Part shown: positions 14,591-27,901 of the stretch, piece by piece
Layout of the letters: each line of letters begins with the position of its first letter
How positions within the stretch are numbered: the stretch's first letter is position 1
From: Scatophagus argus
Taxonomy: Eukaryota > Chordata > Actinopteri > Scatophagidae
Reading direction: 5' to 3'
Length of the DNA: 64,000 bases
Assembly: GCF_020382885.2 (NCBI RefSeq)
Contig: NC_058493.1
Span: 22,069,499-22,133,498, forward strand
Made by a program: the position numbers and the translations under genes
The notes under the pieces: model-generated
What the model was told of the DNA's origin: nothing
The model's database searches: none
What the model saw: only the letters and a program-made list of their open reading frames with translations

Positions 14591-16594
14591 CTGTATATAT
14601 ATACACACATACATGTTGACAGTAGAAACCAATAACAGCACTAAATATTAAAGTTGCATTCACTAAGTGCCCAGAAACATCTCAAAATTGATAACAATAC
14701 TAAAAAGTTGACTGTCGATATTTTTTGAGCTTGTTTCCACTCAGGTGCTCGGAAATTCATAGTTATTGCAGTTTACGCTGTCAGCTGAACCACCTGCACA
14801 AGTCCTGAAATAAGTTAGCATTTAATATAAAAGGGCAATCAAGTGTTAAAAGGACACCACTTTTTAAGGTAACCTTTGATAGTGATTGTGGCTCACAGTG
14901 AGACTAATTACATCTCTCTCTGTCTCTCTCTCTACCTGTCTGCCTGTCTGTCAGGTACAGGGCCATCGTGAAGCCCCTGGACATCCAAACATCGAGCACC
15001 ACTACCAGCATTGTCCTCAAGGCGGCACTCATCTGGGTCTTTTCCCTGGTCCTGGCTATCCCTGAGGCCATCTTCTCAGACCTCCACACCTTCAATGTCA
15101 CCGCCACCAATGAGAGCTTCACCACCTGTGCCCCCTATCCTCATGCAGGGGAACTGCACCCTAAGATCCATTCCATGGCCTTCTTCCTTATTTTTTATGT
15201 CATTCCCCTACTGGTCATATCTGTGTACTACACCTTCATCGCTCAAAGCCTGATGAGGAGTGCCTCAAACCTGCCTGTGGAGGGGAATGTGCATGCAAGA
15301 CAACAGGCCAGTGTTAAAACTGTCATTCCCAGGGCTCTAGCTGTAAAATGTTTCAGTTATTTGGCTTTCTCCTCGCATTTGGCAGTTGATCGACAGACGA
15401 ACTTTATTGATCCCACAGCGGGGAAATTCGCTTTCCCCCTATTTGATTGGCACGACCTCAAAATTCTGGTCACATCGTACACTTTTGCTTAAGTCTTGAG
15501 TTTTGAATGCAGGACAGATTACTTTATACTTATGCGAAAAACCTGAATACTTCCTCCTTCACTGACAGAAATACAATTAACCGTTAATACTATTAAATGT
15601 CTATTAAACACTAATGTCTGTTATACAATAATGTTCTTCGGTTCAACAGGTTGAATCACGAAAGCGCTTGGCCAAGACAGTGCTGGTGTTTGTTGGTCTC
15701 TTTGCAGTCTGCTGGCTTCCCAGTCATGTCATCTACTTGTACCGCTCCTATCACTACTCCGAGGTAAACAAAAGCATTTTTCTATATTGACATTATTTGA
15801 CAGAGTACGTCTGTTGGTTTGTTTCTGCCCTTTTGTACTGTGTAATTATATATATTTGTTTACTTAAAAAAATAAGTATTTTATTTATACTGTGGTGGAC
15901 TGGTCTTATCGTCAACTGGAAGTTGTTAAAAATCATCAGCTTTATTTACTGTATTTATATGTGTTCTGACATCATTTGTAGTCCTCGCATATGTGTAATT
16001 TTAGCTGCACAAGGAACTCAAATTCACATGAATTTCACTGTATTGCAGAATTTTGATTTAAAAACTGGAAGTTGTCTGGATAATGGGAAGTCCAAATGAA
16101 TTTAAAGTTAATCTGGACTGTCTAATAAATATTTTGAGAAAGCTATTGTTGAAAAACCATTCCACCAGGCCGTAATAGCTTACTGGGGTAGTGAACACAA
16201 TTTTGTTTAATTAAGAAATATGTGCATGTAACTGGAGGCTGTTCAGATAAATAGAATTTATTCTATTTTTATCTGTTGAGAGAGCATTCAAATCTGTCTT
16301 TCGCCATGCCAGGTGGACACATCCCTGGTTCACTTTGTGTTCAGCATTGTGGCTCGTATCCTGGCCTTCACCAACTCCTGCCTCAACCCGTTTGCCCTTT
16401 ACCTGCTGAGCAAGTCATTTCAGAAGCAGTTCAACCAGCAGCTTTGCTGTTGCTGCCGTGTCATCCTGAAACACTCCTCACAAAGCCCAACACAGTACAA
16501 CACACGTGTGACCTCTGTCCGCAGCACTCATCACTCCGTGGCCAGTCTGAGCATGATCAACGGTAGGTGGCTCTATCAGGAGGACTGTGTGTGA
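8918..16594 (+). CDS. grpr: Gastrin-releasing peptide receptor (bombesin receptor BB2), class A GPCR
   Basis: Coding exons 8918-9288, 14955-15306, 15650-15763 and 16313-16594 give 372 residues (human GRPR has 384). Exon 1 carries the N-terminus and TM1-TM3, ending in ADR. Exon 2 resumes with [11 protein letters not shown] (the DRY motif spans the junction) and covers TM4-TM5, with CAPYP and ELHPKIHS in loop 2. Exon 3 holds [10 protein letters not shown] and TM6 (CWLPSH). Exon 4 holds TM7 ([16 protein letters not shown]) and a CCCC palmitoylation-type tail. [12 protein letters not shown] and SYHYSEVDTS match GRPR better than NMBR or BRS3. The receptor binds GRP/bombesin peptides and is expected to couple to Gq at the plasma membrane. 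Two oddities: the exon 2 donor is GC (15307) unless a weak GT at 15313 is used, adding two residues, and an intron separates SYHYSE from VDTS. The AG acceptors at 14954, 15649 and 16312 are clear. Confidence 0.93.
14545..14594. repeat. Compound (CA)n(TA)n microsatellite in grpr intron 1
   Basis: About 28 bases of alternating C and A run directly into alternating T and A, then a short interrupted TA stretch. The tract lies about 360 bases upstream of grpr exon 2. Confidence 0.95.
15386..15445. repeat. Interspersed-repeat tail in grpr intron 2
   Basis: The sequence actttattgatccc followed by a G-rich then gaaattcgc segment is a signature I associate with a common teleost interspersed repeat. 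A second copy of the signature occurs at about 34438-34467 in a pirin intron. It lies about 80 bases past the unusual grpr exon 2 donor. Confidence 0.6.
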
Positions 16595-17636
16595 GGGAAA
16601 AGTTAACCACAAAACACTTGGGGGCCAACTTGGTGTAAATTAATGCATGTATTTCTTTCTTTTTTTTTTTTACAAGCTTACTGCTTTAATATGTTAGCAC
16701 TAATCTCTGTGCAGTCAGTGGCCTTGTTATCCACATCTGAACATGGTTGCACTACTGTGCAAAAGTTTCACCCTTTATACTGATGTAGCAGTACAATCCA
16801 ACAGTATTTTTCCTTTAAGGAGTATTTGCTATTGTAGATTAGTAGTATATGAATTAAATTATAAGGAGGCAGGGAGGTCCTTTTCTATTGTAAGATAACC
16901 TCTTTGCTATTCTTCAGTTTGTTTTACAAACTGTTTAAGGACAGTCTTCGAGACATTATTGAAATGTTTTCACAGACTGCGTTGTACACACCGTGACAAC
17001 TTACCTGAACATCATGAGTAAAATTTGTGGAGTGTCGCTTTAAGGGTTTCATCCAAACTCACTAATTGTGAAAGAGGTGCAGAATTTGCAGTCGGACAGA
17101 CAAGAAAGGATAGCATTTTGCATCTGTGAGGAAAAATCATCTCTAATGAAGCTATAGCTTAGAGAAGTGGCAGAAACCAGCATCAGTCTTTAGGGCCACC
17201 CTTTTAGTATCAACACGACGACATTTCAAAGAATCAGGGATTATCTTTAACGAAGTAAAAAAGCTTTTTGTTGACGATAAATAAGTTGAAGTGCTTTTGC
17301 TATGTTTGCTATGCTATGAAAAGTCAAATCACTTTGCTCTAATTTGTGATGTCTGTTTATATTTCTTGATGAATAGTATTCTGTCTGTATTCTGTCTGAG
17401 TGTAATATTTCTAAATGTTATATTTTGTGACAACTGTGAAATTATTGAGCTGCGATGTACACTGTGAAAAATGAACTGTGATTGTAAACATGTCGTAGAA
17501 ATCACATTTGTAACTCTTTTTGTGTGTGTATTAACACAGGTTGCATTCAGTTCTGCAGTACATTAATGGACACTAAGTGTAGTGTTTTGCTTAAAAATAA
17601 TGCTTCTTTCCAATGGAAGAAACATAATGTATAATC

Positions 17637-17642
17637 AATAAA
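17637..17642 (+). promoter_or_regulatory. Polyadenylation signal of grpr
   Basis: AATAAA lies 1.04 kb after the grpr stop codon on the coding strand, in AT-rich sequence typical of a 3' UTR, and is followed by a GT-rich stretch. It implies a 3' UTR of about 1.05 kb. Confidence 0.6.
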
Positions 17643-20551
17643 AAGGCAGTCAAATTGGTGTGCAGTCCGTCGTTCTCTACATTATTCTGCATATTGAAAG
17701 AGGAGTCTCATGTGCATCCTCGTGCTTTGGTTGAGTCCTGCTGACTGTGTATACACCACATAGTTTCTGCACCACTGTGTTCATTAGACATGATTATTCT
17801 GCAGTGTCACATACTACTTTACAGTCACTAGATCACACCGCAATGTCCTAATTTGGTGGTTCACAGAGGGAGAAGATCATGTCCAGGTTGTGATGAGTGG
17901 GTGTATAAGTCAGTCTGGATACTGTTTGTTTAATTGCAGTGTTAAGGGCCTTGCCAAATTTCTGTCCTGCGTGGTCTCAAACGTCTACTTAACATGTCAT
18001 CTGTATGGTCAGGCCCGTTCTGTGCGAAGTCTGGAATGTAAATAAGAATTAGTTACTTTATTTTTAAATTAAGGAATGAAATATATGCGATCAAGACTTG
18101 TGAAATCATGTTAACAAGTATGTTTGAAATCCCTTTCAAAAAGTCCTACATGTAAAAGTCACTTCATGGTCCTCACGAAGTCAGTCCTCTGCAGGACTTC
18201 CATAGGAATTTAAAAGGTATTCAGGATTTATGAACATGAGAGTAGAAAGAAAAGTCTTTCAGTAGGAGGCTACAATCATCAAATATCAACCATATTCCTT
18301 GTTTTGAGAAAATTATTTAAAGTTTGCACTGAGGCTAAGAAAGAAGGTGGCTTTGTTGAGAGTCTGTCTAAGACTGGATCCAAATATTGACTGAGGTCAC
18401 ATCCAGTCATAACACTGGGGATGGAGGCTGGTGTCATATCAAAAACCTTAATAAAGAAATCAGGACTATATTTGAGCTACTGGGATTAAATTTACATAAC
18501 CTGAAATCAATGGATGTCTGCAATATGGGTCTGCCAACATCAAGTCAAGATGAAATGAACTATTTTACCAAAAACAAATTGCAGCCCCTCTGGTCTTGTG
18601 AATAAAAGGAGCTTGAAAAACCTGAGAAATCCAATTTGCTCTCAGTCTTTGCTGTCCATTTGAACCAGCCTGTGCTTCCTGGACAAAAATGATGTCAGTC
18701 TTCACCGATTTGAAATGCGAGACAATGCAACCCCTTTTGATTAATTATGTCCAAGACCCTTCTCATTGTCTGAGATCGGCGCTAGACTATTATCAGCACA
18801 CAAAGCTGTCTACTGACATTATCTCTGAGATGAAAACGATCTGGCATCAACCCAAAATAACACAAAACATATAGCAAAGTACAGTACATAGAAAACAAAT
18901 GCTGGGGTGTAGACTAACACACTTTAACACAGGAAAACATTCCCTGCCCACCCACAACATGGCAGTCCAATGTTTTGATTTCCTGGTTAGAAAGTCTGAA
19001 ATTTAAATATATATAAGATTTTTCTTGCTTTGTTGAAAAGATCATTCTCAGCTGACTTAAATTTCAAAGTTTCGCAAAGTACTTGTCCATGAATCACAAA
19101 ACTATATAAAGATGTTCTGTTGAAAATAGACTTTTTAAAAAATTATCATTTTTGTTGTGGTTCACCACATACACGCACACATGAATACATACGTTCTTCT
19201 GTCTCAGCTTTTTAAAAACTTAAGCGACAGCCTATTTATAGAGGCATGAAAGTCACTCATTTTGAATGCGAGGTTCAATAAGATGCAATGCTGGTTTTCC
19301 ATTAAATGTTTCAGTCTCATCGAACTGCCTCAAAAAGAAATTAAAAGCAGAAACACCTCCAGCCTCCCTGAACGCCTCACACAGTCACTCTAAAGGTCAC
19401 TGTTGTGTGTAGGTGTTGTACCGGTTCACTGAGCGGGTGCAACCAAATGCAAAGTGTGAGAACCACTGAAAGACATGCCATTGGTTTTATTCCACAGGTG
19501 TTGCTTAATGGGAAATGTTGTTAGCATTTGTAATGGGTGACACTGGAGACTCTTCACAGCATCTCTGCTCGTCCTCAGCAGCAGCAAAGTAAGTCTTGTT
19601 TTGTTTGAAGCTCTGTGTTGTGTGTCAAAATTCAACTTTCCGGTGAACTTTACCTACAAAAGAGCAACACATACAACTGGATGGTTGTGCTACTGCTGAT
19701 TAAAAATTAAAAGAATAGCAGTGAATCAGTTGTGCATGCTACATATTTGCAACTTTTACCAAAATGTAGGGGAAATCATGAAATCAATCTGTTTTCAAAA
19801 ACTGTAAAGCCAAGTAAACCTTCAGACTATCTGAATTACCAAAAAGCACACAGAGCATCAAAATGTTTGACTGTTAACAGAATCGTAAACAGACACTGAT
19901 GATTGCCTCTGTTACTGTGTGAAGCCTTGTGTGAGTTTTCATTTCATATCACTACATTGTTATTTCTACTGCTTTTCCATAATGTGCCAACTTTGATAGA
20001 TTTGTTGTTGTTGGCTGGAATGAGGAAGGGAAATGCTTGCTTTTATGGTTTGATGTCTTGATGTTTCTTTAGTGTATTTTCAGACTTTCAGCAAGCAGTG
20101 TCATGATGGAATATTATTTTATTCTCACTCATTGTGCTGCAGCAGCATTGACATTTACCGAAGCAACAGAGTGCCATTAATAGCACATGCTTTCCTCTGG
20201 GCCAGTGACATGAGCATCAGCTACAGCTTCAAGAAGTCCCTTGCAATGTATGCACCAATCTGGAGGTGTTTGTGCTGAGCCCCTTAGTGTCAGGGATGGG
20301 AAGATTTAATGTACAAGAGACAATTATTTTAAGACTATACTGTACTTCCAAAATTGTGGCAGCAGTTTTGTACACCTGGCCCAATCTCATACAACACCTT
20401 TAGGATGAGTTGAGGTGCCAGTTGTCAGGCCCTAACATCTAACACTGATGAGTGTTGCCTGACAACCCCATGATGACCACAAACTCCAGGAAGACACGTG
20501 TGCCACACATGACCCACAAAGCCTTAATGTGACATTTTTAAACTACAGTTA

Positions 20552-20630
20552 GTTTTAGAGTTTTAGAGGTGCTGGTAGGTGGATTTTATTTCCTTTGGAG
20601 AGAGCCAGGGTAGCTCTTTCTGCATTATAG
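20552..20630. repeat. Fragment of teleost fold-back repeat family B
   Basis: The phrase gaggtgctggtaggtggatt followed by cctttggagagagccaggg and gctctttctgc matches the pattern of a common percomorph repeat that is also present at 25815-26120, 40205-40625 and 50255-50585 in this window. The copy is short and truncated. Confidence 0.5.
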
Positions 20631-20732
20631 TGTTCATAGAGTACATAAGTTTTATTCAAGATCCTTAGGCAATCCATTCTTTTATCATAGCTATCCATTT
20701 TTGTCTCAGCTCATTCTTCAGCTTTAGGGGAG

Positions 20733-21029
20733 TTAAAGGCACCCTGTGCAGTTTCTCACGTATAGCAGAACTATATAGCATTTTTTTTATTGACTAATGA
20801 CAAACCACTTTTGTTCATTTCATGCACGAGGAAGTACACGTGCTTGCGCAGCACACAGGTGATACAACACATTGATATTGATGATATGCACAGTTTTCAC
20901 TACTGATCTGACTTTGGACAAGGGTAAGGGAATTATTTCAGCATGGTTGTTTCACCTCATGCATGCAAACCATGTGTTTAGGTGAGAACTTTTGTTTGTT
21001 TACAGGAAAATTCCACAGAGCACCTTTAA
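20733..21029. mobile_element. TTAA-bounded MITE-like element (non-autonomous DNA transposon)
   Basis: A 297-base segment begins ttaaaggcaccctgtgcagt and ends in a sequence whose reverse complement begins ttaaaggtgctctgtggaat. These are imperfect terminal inverted repeats (about 15 of 22 matching), each carrying TTAA. TTAA at both ends suggests piggyBac-type target duplication. There is no open frame of note inside, so the element is non-autonomous. It sits between grpr and vegfd. Confidence 0.6.
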
Positions 21030-23151
21030 GAAATTGTTTGCGGATCACGGTCTCATATTTTTAGATTAATTTCATATTTATCTCATATTTTCACTGCATT
21101 GTTTCATATTAGGGAAACTACAAAGGCAGAGATAGATATTGTTCTTTTTCTTTGAGCAACATTGGAAAAAAAAACATTTTTGTTTGTGCTTTAAGGAGCA
21201 GTGAGAAAATAGCTGCGCACAAACAATGCAGCAAGGGGGAGACAAAACTCCTTGTAACTTCAGGCTTGCTTAGTATTTTGTATAATCTGGAATATGCAAT
21301 GTCTGAATACTAATTTTATCAAATGTATGCAGAATCAGTTTTTTTTCTATTACCACTAGAACAAGAGGAGTTAGTCCCATGTGAAAACCACAGGGTGACA
21401 GAGGCTCTGCCTGTGATGTTTGCCTCTCATTTACAGCTGCTGACACTTTATTCTGACCTTGGCAACAACCTGTGTGGCTCCTAAAAGCAGGATGTTATGT
21501 TGCTCTTAGAGCCAAAGGAGAGCTTGTCCCATTCACATCTTTATTAATGTATCCACTGAAGGCTCCTAGAAATGATATCTCTATCTATTTTATGATGGGT
21601 GCAAAATCTATTCTGATCACAGCGAAATATCACCTGCACTGCCAGGGAAAAACAAACTAAAAATACCAGGCTGGAAATCAATATATTCACCCAGCAACAA
21701 CACTAAGTGGAGCACACTTACAAATGACACACCTGTTTTATGAGTGGCCATATTTACAGTTCACTTTGTCATCTAAAAAGCTTCAGAAAGGCTGAGTTTC
21801 ACCTGTAAGCTCAAACATGTGGAGGAACAGATTTCTGGCTTCTCTACCACCATTTGAGTAGAAATAAAAAATAAACAAAAAATCTATGAATACTGAAAAC
21901 ACACAAATGTAGCAGGTGTCATGTCATGTTCACCCCCTGCAGGTCAGTGGACTGCACACTCACTTTGCAGTTTCAGCCTTGAGTCTGTCTAGAGACGTGT
22001 CTATCACATTTGCACATGTGGATTCAGCAGATGTGTTGTGCTGTCAGGCTGCATGAGAATCATGAATGAACAGCCTTCCCCTGAGCTTAGCCACATATTC
22101 TCAGCTGGACTGATACCTTGGCTCTTACTCAGCAGACACTCGAGGACATTGTTGTTTTTTAAAACATTTTTGTCTTGCTTTTTGTTTATGCTTGGGCTCC
22201 TCTCCCAAACTGCTGGTTTGTTGCAGACTACATCAGGTGTTCCTCCAGAATCATTCCTGTATTTTGGTGCATTTCGACCTTCCACCCTCACAAGCCCTTG
22301 TGATTCAGGTGTATTTATGCTATAATCAACTGAAACCCTTTGACCACTCACAGGTGACATTTAACCCATTTAACTAATTATGTGATTTTGAACCTAAATT
22401 GGCTGCACTAGGGATAATTTAGACTTTCCTATTAAATAAATACTACCGGTACAATCACATACGCAAACAGAAGTGTTTTACATTTGTAGGATTTTGTTCT
22501 TATTTTTACATTAAATTGTCTTTTTTCTTTTGAATCAGAATTACAAAAAACACATTTAATGTCCTTTGGTTCAAGGTTGTAAAACATGAGAATTTACAAG
22601 AATGGTGAATAATTTTTATACAATCTTTGTGAAGATGAAATACAAGGAACAAGATTATCAAGTTAAAATGAAGGAACGAGAGTTACTGGATGTTGTTCAC
22701 AACTTTTTTCATGACAGGCTTCATTTGCTCTTGTTGCCCATGAAGCATACAAGAAGTTAATTTGGTGTTTTTCACCCTCTAAAGACAAGCTTAGCATACA
22801 GATAAGTTTTGCACTCAATTATTTTGAATAGCAAGAATGAAATTAGAAGTTAAGCAGTAAGTAATGAATTCAAAGCAAGTCCAAATTATAAAAATAGTCT
22901 TTTAATATAAACATATTCAGTGAACAAGAACAAATGTACAAATCAGAAACATCAGAAACTTTACAAATCTATTGAAACCTAAGATAAGCATGTTAAAAAA
23001 ATCAATTAACATGGTCTTGTGAGTTAGTATCATCTTAATTAGTTTAAGTGATTGCCATAAATAGGACCGCAAATAAATTATGAGCTTTTCTTCTCTGCCT
23101 CCAAACACCTTTGGTGAGCAGGTTGTCGTAATGAATTTCCCCAGTGGACTT

Positions 23152-26100
23152 CTACTCGGGCCATTTGCATCTGTCAATAAAGGAGGGATCACTTAGTGTA
23201 TGTATGAAATATACAAGAATTCAAATTATTTAGTACGCATTCACCCTGGATATACCTGAGCTCAGCAGGAGTTTAAGAAACCGATCACTTTGTTTATTCA
23301 GTTCATCCTGCATGTCTGAGTAGCTGCTGGGAATACATTTTCATGTATCTCATACTAGAACTTTTCATCTTCATCCACTTGCTTTTCTTATTTCCCAACA
23401 ACGACTCCATAATGCCCTTTTCTTCTCCACATATCCATTCTGATAGAAAAAGTCTGTCTAATGTCACTTTTGAGTACAGACTGGAGTGTTTAAACAAAAT
23501 GTCCATGGTAAATGAACAGATCATTACACCGAAGCCTCTCTCTAGCCCTACCTGCAGGAAGCTTGGTCAAAATGTTGATGCTTGTGGGCACAGATGGAAG
23601 AGTTGAGTTGACAGCGATGGATCGGTCTCGGCTGGAGTGTTGGCACAGGTTGAGGAAGACAGTCACAGCGTTCCGTGTCTATCTCGCAGTCAGGCATCCA
23701 TGAACTGAGTGGAAAGTCTAAGCAGGAGGTGAAAAATGTCAGTCACAAAGGTTGTATAAGCACAAGAAATGATTTTTCATCTTGAGCTGAATTGCGATTT
23801 CATAACACCAGTTTGTTTGTACTTTGATAATATAATATTTAATATATATAATATTAACTTACAGTATCTTCAGTTCACTTTACTGTGTCCCTTCCACACA
23901 TGTATGAAGGCTGAAGAATTCTGACATAAACACCACATCAAAATCTTTAAAATGGCATTTGTTTTTTTCCCCCTTATTAAAATATATCTGAATATGCTGA
24001 TATTGCGCATTTTTTGCACAAATCTTTCTCGCAAGTGCTACCTCTTAAAATCAAGTTTTCAATGAGCACAGATTAACATTTCACTTTATGTAATGAATGT
24101 AAAAAGCAGCCTTCTGGTGTCAGACTCATACGTACATACGTTATTCTACACAAGGAAGCTTAAACATTCAACTGTAGCAACGAGAAGAAACAACATAGCT
24201 TATTTTTGTGTGGAAGCGGGCTTTAACTGATTCTCAAACTAAAAAATTAAAAAACAAAATCACAAGGACAATGTGAACAAGCTGATGGTGAGTGGATATT
24301 GTTAGCGTGCTAAGTTGTGCTAATTAGCACTAAACACAAAGTACAACTGAGGGCTACTTTGGTCATAAATCAAAAGTTAGAAGTTAGCTATCCTAAAATA
24401 AGCTATGAATGTAAGTTTTGTGCCAGTCAATCAAGGAGTTGTTTAGATATTTTTAAAAATACTCCACTGATTTGCTATTGCACTCTGGTGACATTCTTGG
24501 ACCCCCCCAATACACAGTGGAAAAAAAAAAATAGCCAGACTTCAAAGTGACACCATCACATGTCCAAACGTAAAAAAATATTTACTTTATTGTAATTCTC
24601 AAATTGTCACATTTGAGAAGATGTTTAATGTTTGGCATATTTGCCAGTGAGAATTTATCATTTATCACAATGAATCATTTCTTGATAACAGTTAAGATCA
24701 AACTTTATATTCTATTAGTTATTATTATTATTTACAATGTATCATAAATATTCTTCATGTGATTTATGAATTTTTATTAATTATAAAACCTTGAAAGTGA
24801 AATACTCATGTACAGATACCTCAAATTTGTATTTGTACAATACTTGAGTAATGCACTTGCTTACATTCCACCACTGCCCAGTTGTCTCCACTTTGACTTC
24901 CTGGAGGACACGTGTTAAGTGCAGTTGGCATAAATAATAACTGCCAATAATGTTTTGCACGCTGGTTTTAAAAGCTGTTCCACATGTCCCAAAGGCCTTT
25001 CTCAATGTTTACACACACACACACACACACACACATACACACATACACACACCTGGTGTGCTGGAAGGGTAAGGTATGCATCTGTCAGTTGAGCAATCCC
25101 AAATCAACCCACTTTCACAAAGTCTCCTTGAGTCCTGTGACAGCTGTCGCATCGGAAAGCAGCTGCCAATGAACCAAAAGGATTAGAGCAGACACACAAA
25201 CAGGATACCAAATTCTTATGAGAAATAAGGTCTGAGCCTGAGTCTCCAGACTCACCCACTGCTTCTGTGAGGCTGAGCGTTACGTCGTATTATGGCGGGC
25301 TCCATGCACCTGCACTCTGTATGATTGGCTACTTTAATTAACACAGGTTCTGGTACGGACTTGAATGGGATGACACTAAGGACCTGAAATGCACACACAC
25401 ACACTGGTGTAACTCTAGTGTTGTTCAAAAAGGTCAAAAAGTTCAACCTATCCACTCCCATTGTTTTTAGATCTGGTCACTCACGGTTTTATTCACATAT
25501 ACAGTAGTCGTGTTTCTGCAGGTGACGCCTTCTTGATTGCAGCAGCCACTGCACCTGTCAATGGGAAAACAAATTCATACCTTTGTAAAGTGATGTGCGT
25601 GCCAGAAATATGAATTTAAAACAGTTTCACAGAACATGCGGTTGATTCTGGTGATTTGAGGCTTTCCATGTTTATGGGAGTTTTCTTTATATGAAAGATC
25701 ATTTTGGGTCAGAGGTCAAATTAAATCTACATGGATATGTGACCTGCCTATGATCTAACAGTGAGGATGGTAACTGAGTGTTGATGGAATGAGTTTCAAG
25801 ATATAAGAAGACCTTTCTCAGTGGTTCAGCTACAGCCAGCAGTGGGTTAGCTTAGTTTAGCTACTGTAAAGACGGAGGAACAGCAAGCCTGGCTCTGCTC
25901 TCCTCCTACCAGCATCTTGAAAACTCAACAATTAACACAATATAACTTACTTGTTTAATTTATACAAAAGCCAACATTAAGCAACTCATCATTTCTACTA
26001 TTCTTTTTGTGCAGATTAAACGAATTATATATAATGTTTAATTAGTGTGTTCTACAGATGCTAGCAGGTGGATTTGTTGGTTATTTGTCCCTTTTTCCAG

Positions 26101-27859
26101 TCTTTATGTCAAACTATTCTTTGAGCAATATTCTCAAAAAAAAAACAACAAACATATTAAAACAGGTTTACAGATAGTTTCAAACAGCTGTTAAAGAGAT
26201 TTTCTCTATCACTTTTCAATATGTGTTTGATATGCCCTTGTTGTTTGAGACCTCCACTGGCTCCTAAGCAGGCTTGTAGAGGTCAAATATGGATATTGTT
26301 TAAAAACTTTTTTTTCACGTCAGCATCTGTTCAACATGTTGATGTCACATGAGCGACTGCTGAAACATATTGTAAGCTCAAGTATCAGGTAGGATTCAGG
26401 GAAAGTGCCATCGCCCTCCTGGTTTCATGTTAAACGAACCTGTGGATAGACACACAGGGTGGCTTGAAAAACATTGAGGGGTCCGTGCCGAGCTCCTTGG
26501 CCACATCGACACATGTTTCCCTTGGCATGCATTGAGTCCGCTGCCACTCTTCATCTATGGCTAAATGGGAGACACACAGTGTTCACAGGCACATCAACAC
26601 ACATACAAAGACTTGCATGGAACATGTGTACATTGTTTATCCAACCTTTAAGTATCTCCAGACTGTAAGATTCTGCAGCGTAGCGTGTCGAGCGGTGTGA
26701 GCCGGCTGAAGGTGGAGAGGAGAGGGCCTCTGGCTGCTGCAGTCTCAGACGGCACTTCCATAACTTCCAGTCAGGAAAGTCTGTGAGCTTCAGCAGCTCA
26801 TCCAGGCTGGAGGCTGACCGCACATTCCTCTCCCACTGCTTCTTTACCTGCAGGAGTCATAAAACTGCTTTCAGTAAGCAGACTTGTCTGTATAGTGGGG
26901 CAGGGAGGCCAAATGGACTGGTCAGCCATAGCCTAAAGCGAAGCCAATAGCGAATGGGATGTGAGATGTGATCATTTTAGTGATATAGCCTACCAACTGT
27001 GAGTAAGTTCGAGAGAGGCAGTGTAGGCTGCTTGCAGCTGGCGTGTTGCAGTCTTTATCCTCCCTTTATTGCCATCCTCCTTTTATTGGCCGACAGTGGA
27101 GAGAGCCCTATTTTAATTCTTTTAGACCTTAGTGCAGCATTTGACACTGCAGACCACAACATTTTAATTAACCGACTGTAGTCCCGGGTGGGCATCCTGG
27201 GCACCGCACTCCATTGGCTGTGCTCTTACTTTTTGGACAAAACTTTTGCAGTCACCATAGGTGAGTACATGTCATCCTCAGCCCCACATCATGTGGTGTG
27301 CTGCAGGGCTCAAGTTTAGGTCCGATTATATTCTCTATTTATGTGCTCCTTCTTGGCCAAATTATTCAGAAACACAATGCCTCCTTTCACTGCTATGCAG
27401 ACGACTCACAGATATACCTTCCCTTGAGACCCACTGAGCCAAGAAGCCTAGCTGCCGCCACTGACTGTCTCAGTGATGTAAACTGTTGGATGGCCCGAAA
27501 CTTTCTCCAACTCAACAGTTCAAAAACAGAAATCATGCTGTTTAGCCTCCCACATCCCCAGACACCAATCAGCCTTGGTCTTCTATTTGACTGAAACCCC
27601 AGCTTTGACCCCCAAGTCAAAAAAATTGTCTTATCTTGCTTCATCCAACTGCATATGATCTCAATACTAAAACCACTCCTCCCACGGTATGACCTCCAAA
27701 GTCGAGGTTAAAAACTAAAGGTGACCAGGTTTGTACTGTCAGAGTCCCTCGGCTTTGGATCGAGGAGATAAGGCTTACAAGGTCAGTAACTTCTTTTAAG
27801 TCACTTCTCAAAACACACTTTTACAGACTGGCTTTTACATGATGTTGTCTTTTTACTGT

Positions 27860-27901
<42 letters not shown>

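Larger units (their letters stand above)
17700..22890. other. Intergenic region between grpr and vegfd 3' ends
   Basis: About 5.2 kb between convergent genes. No coding exon was recognised. Open frames are short and without domains. It contains a TTAA-bounded MITE-like element (20733-21029) and a fragment of a teleost fold-back repeat (about 20552-20630). The rest is AT-rich sequence in which I see no structure. Confidence 0.6.

Noticed and set aside
8918-16594. Assignment of the receptor to nmbr or brs3
   Set aside because: [20 protein letters not shown] and SYHYSEVDTS agree better with GRPR, and the position in a block with vegfd, pir and ace2 fits GRPR.
23552-23704. Alternative vegfd acceptor giving an exon start at 23704
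   Set aside because: It breaks the phase with the upstream exon (phase 1 donor). The acceptor at 23718 with a pyrimidine tract restores the frame.
24781-25005. 74-aa minus open frame in a vegfd intron
   Set aside because: It derives from a hAT-like repeat end and has no relation to growth-factor exons.
27298-27594. Open frame with a YADD motif as a host gene
   Set aside because: It is reverse transcriptase from a broken LINE, not a cellular gene.
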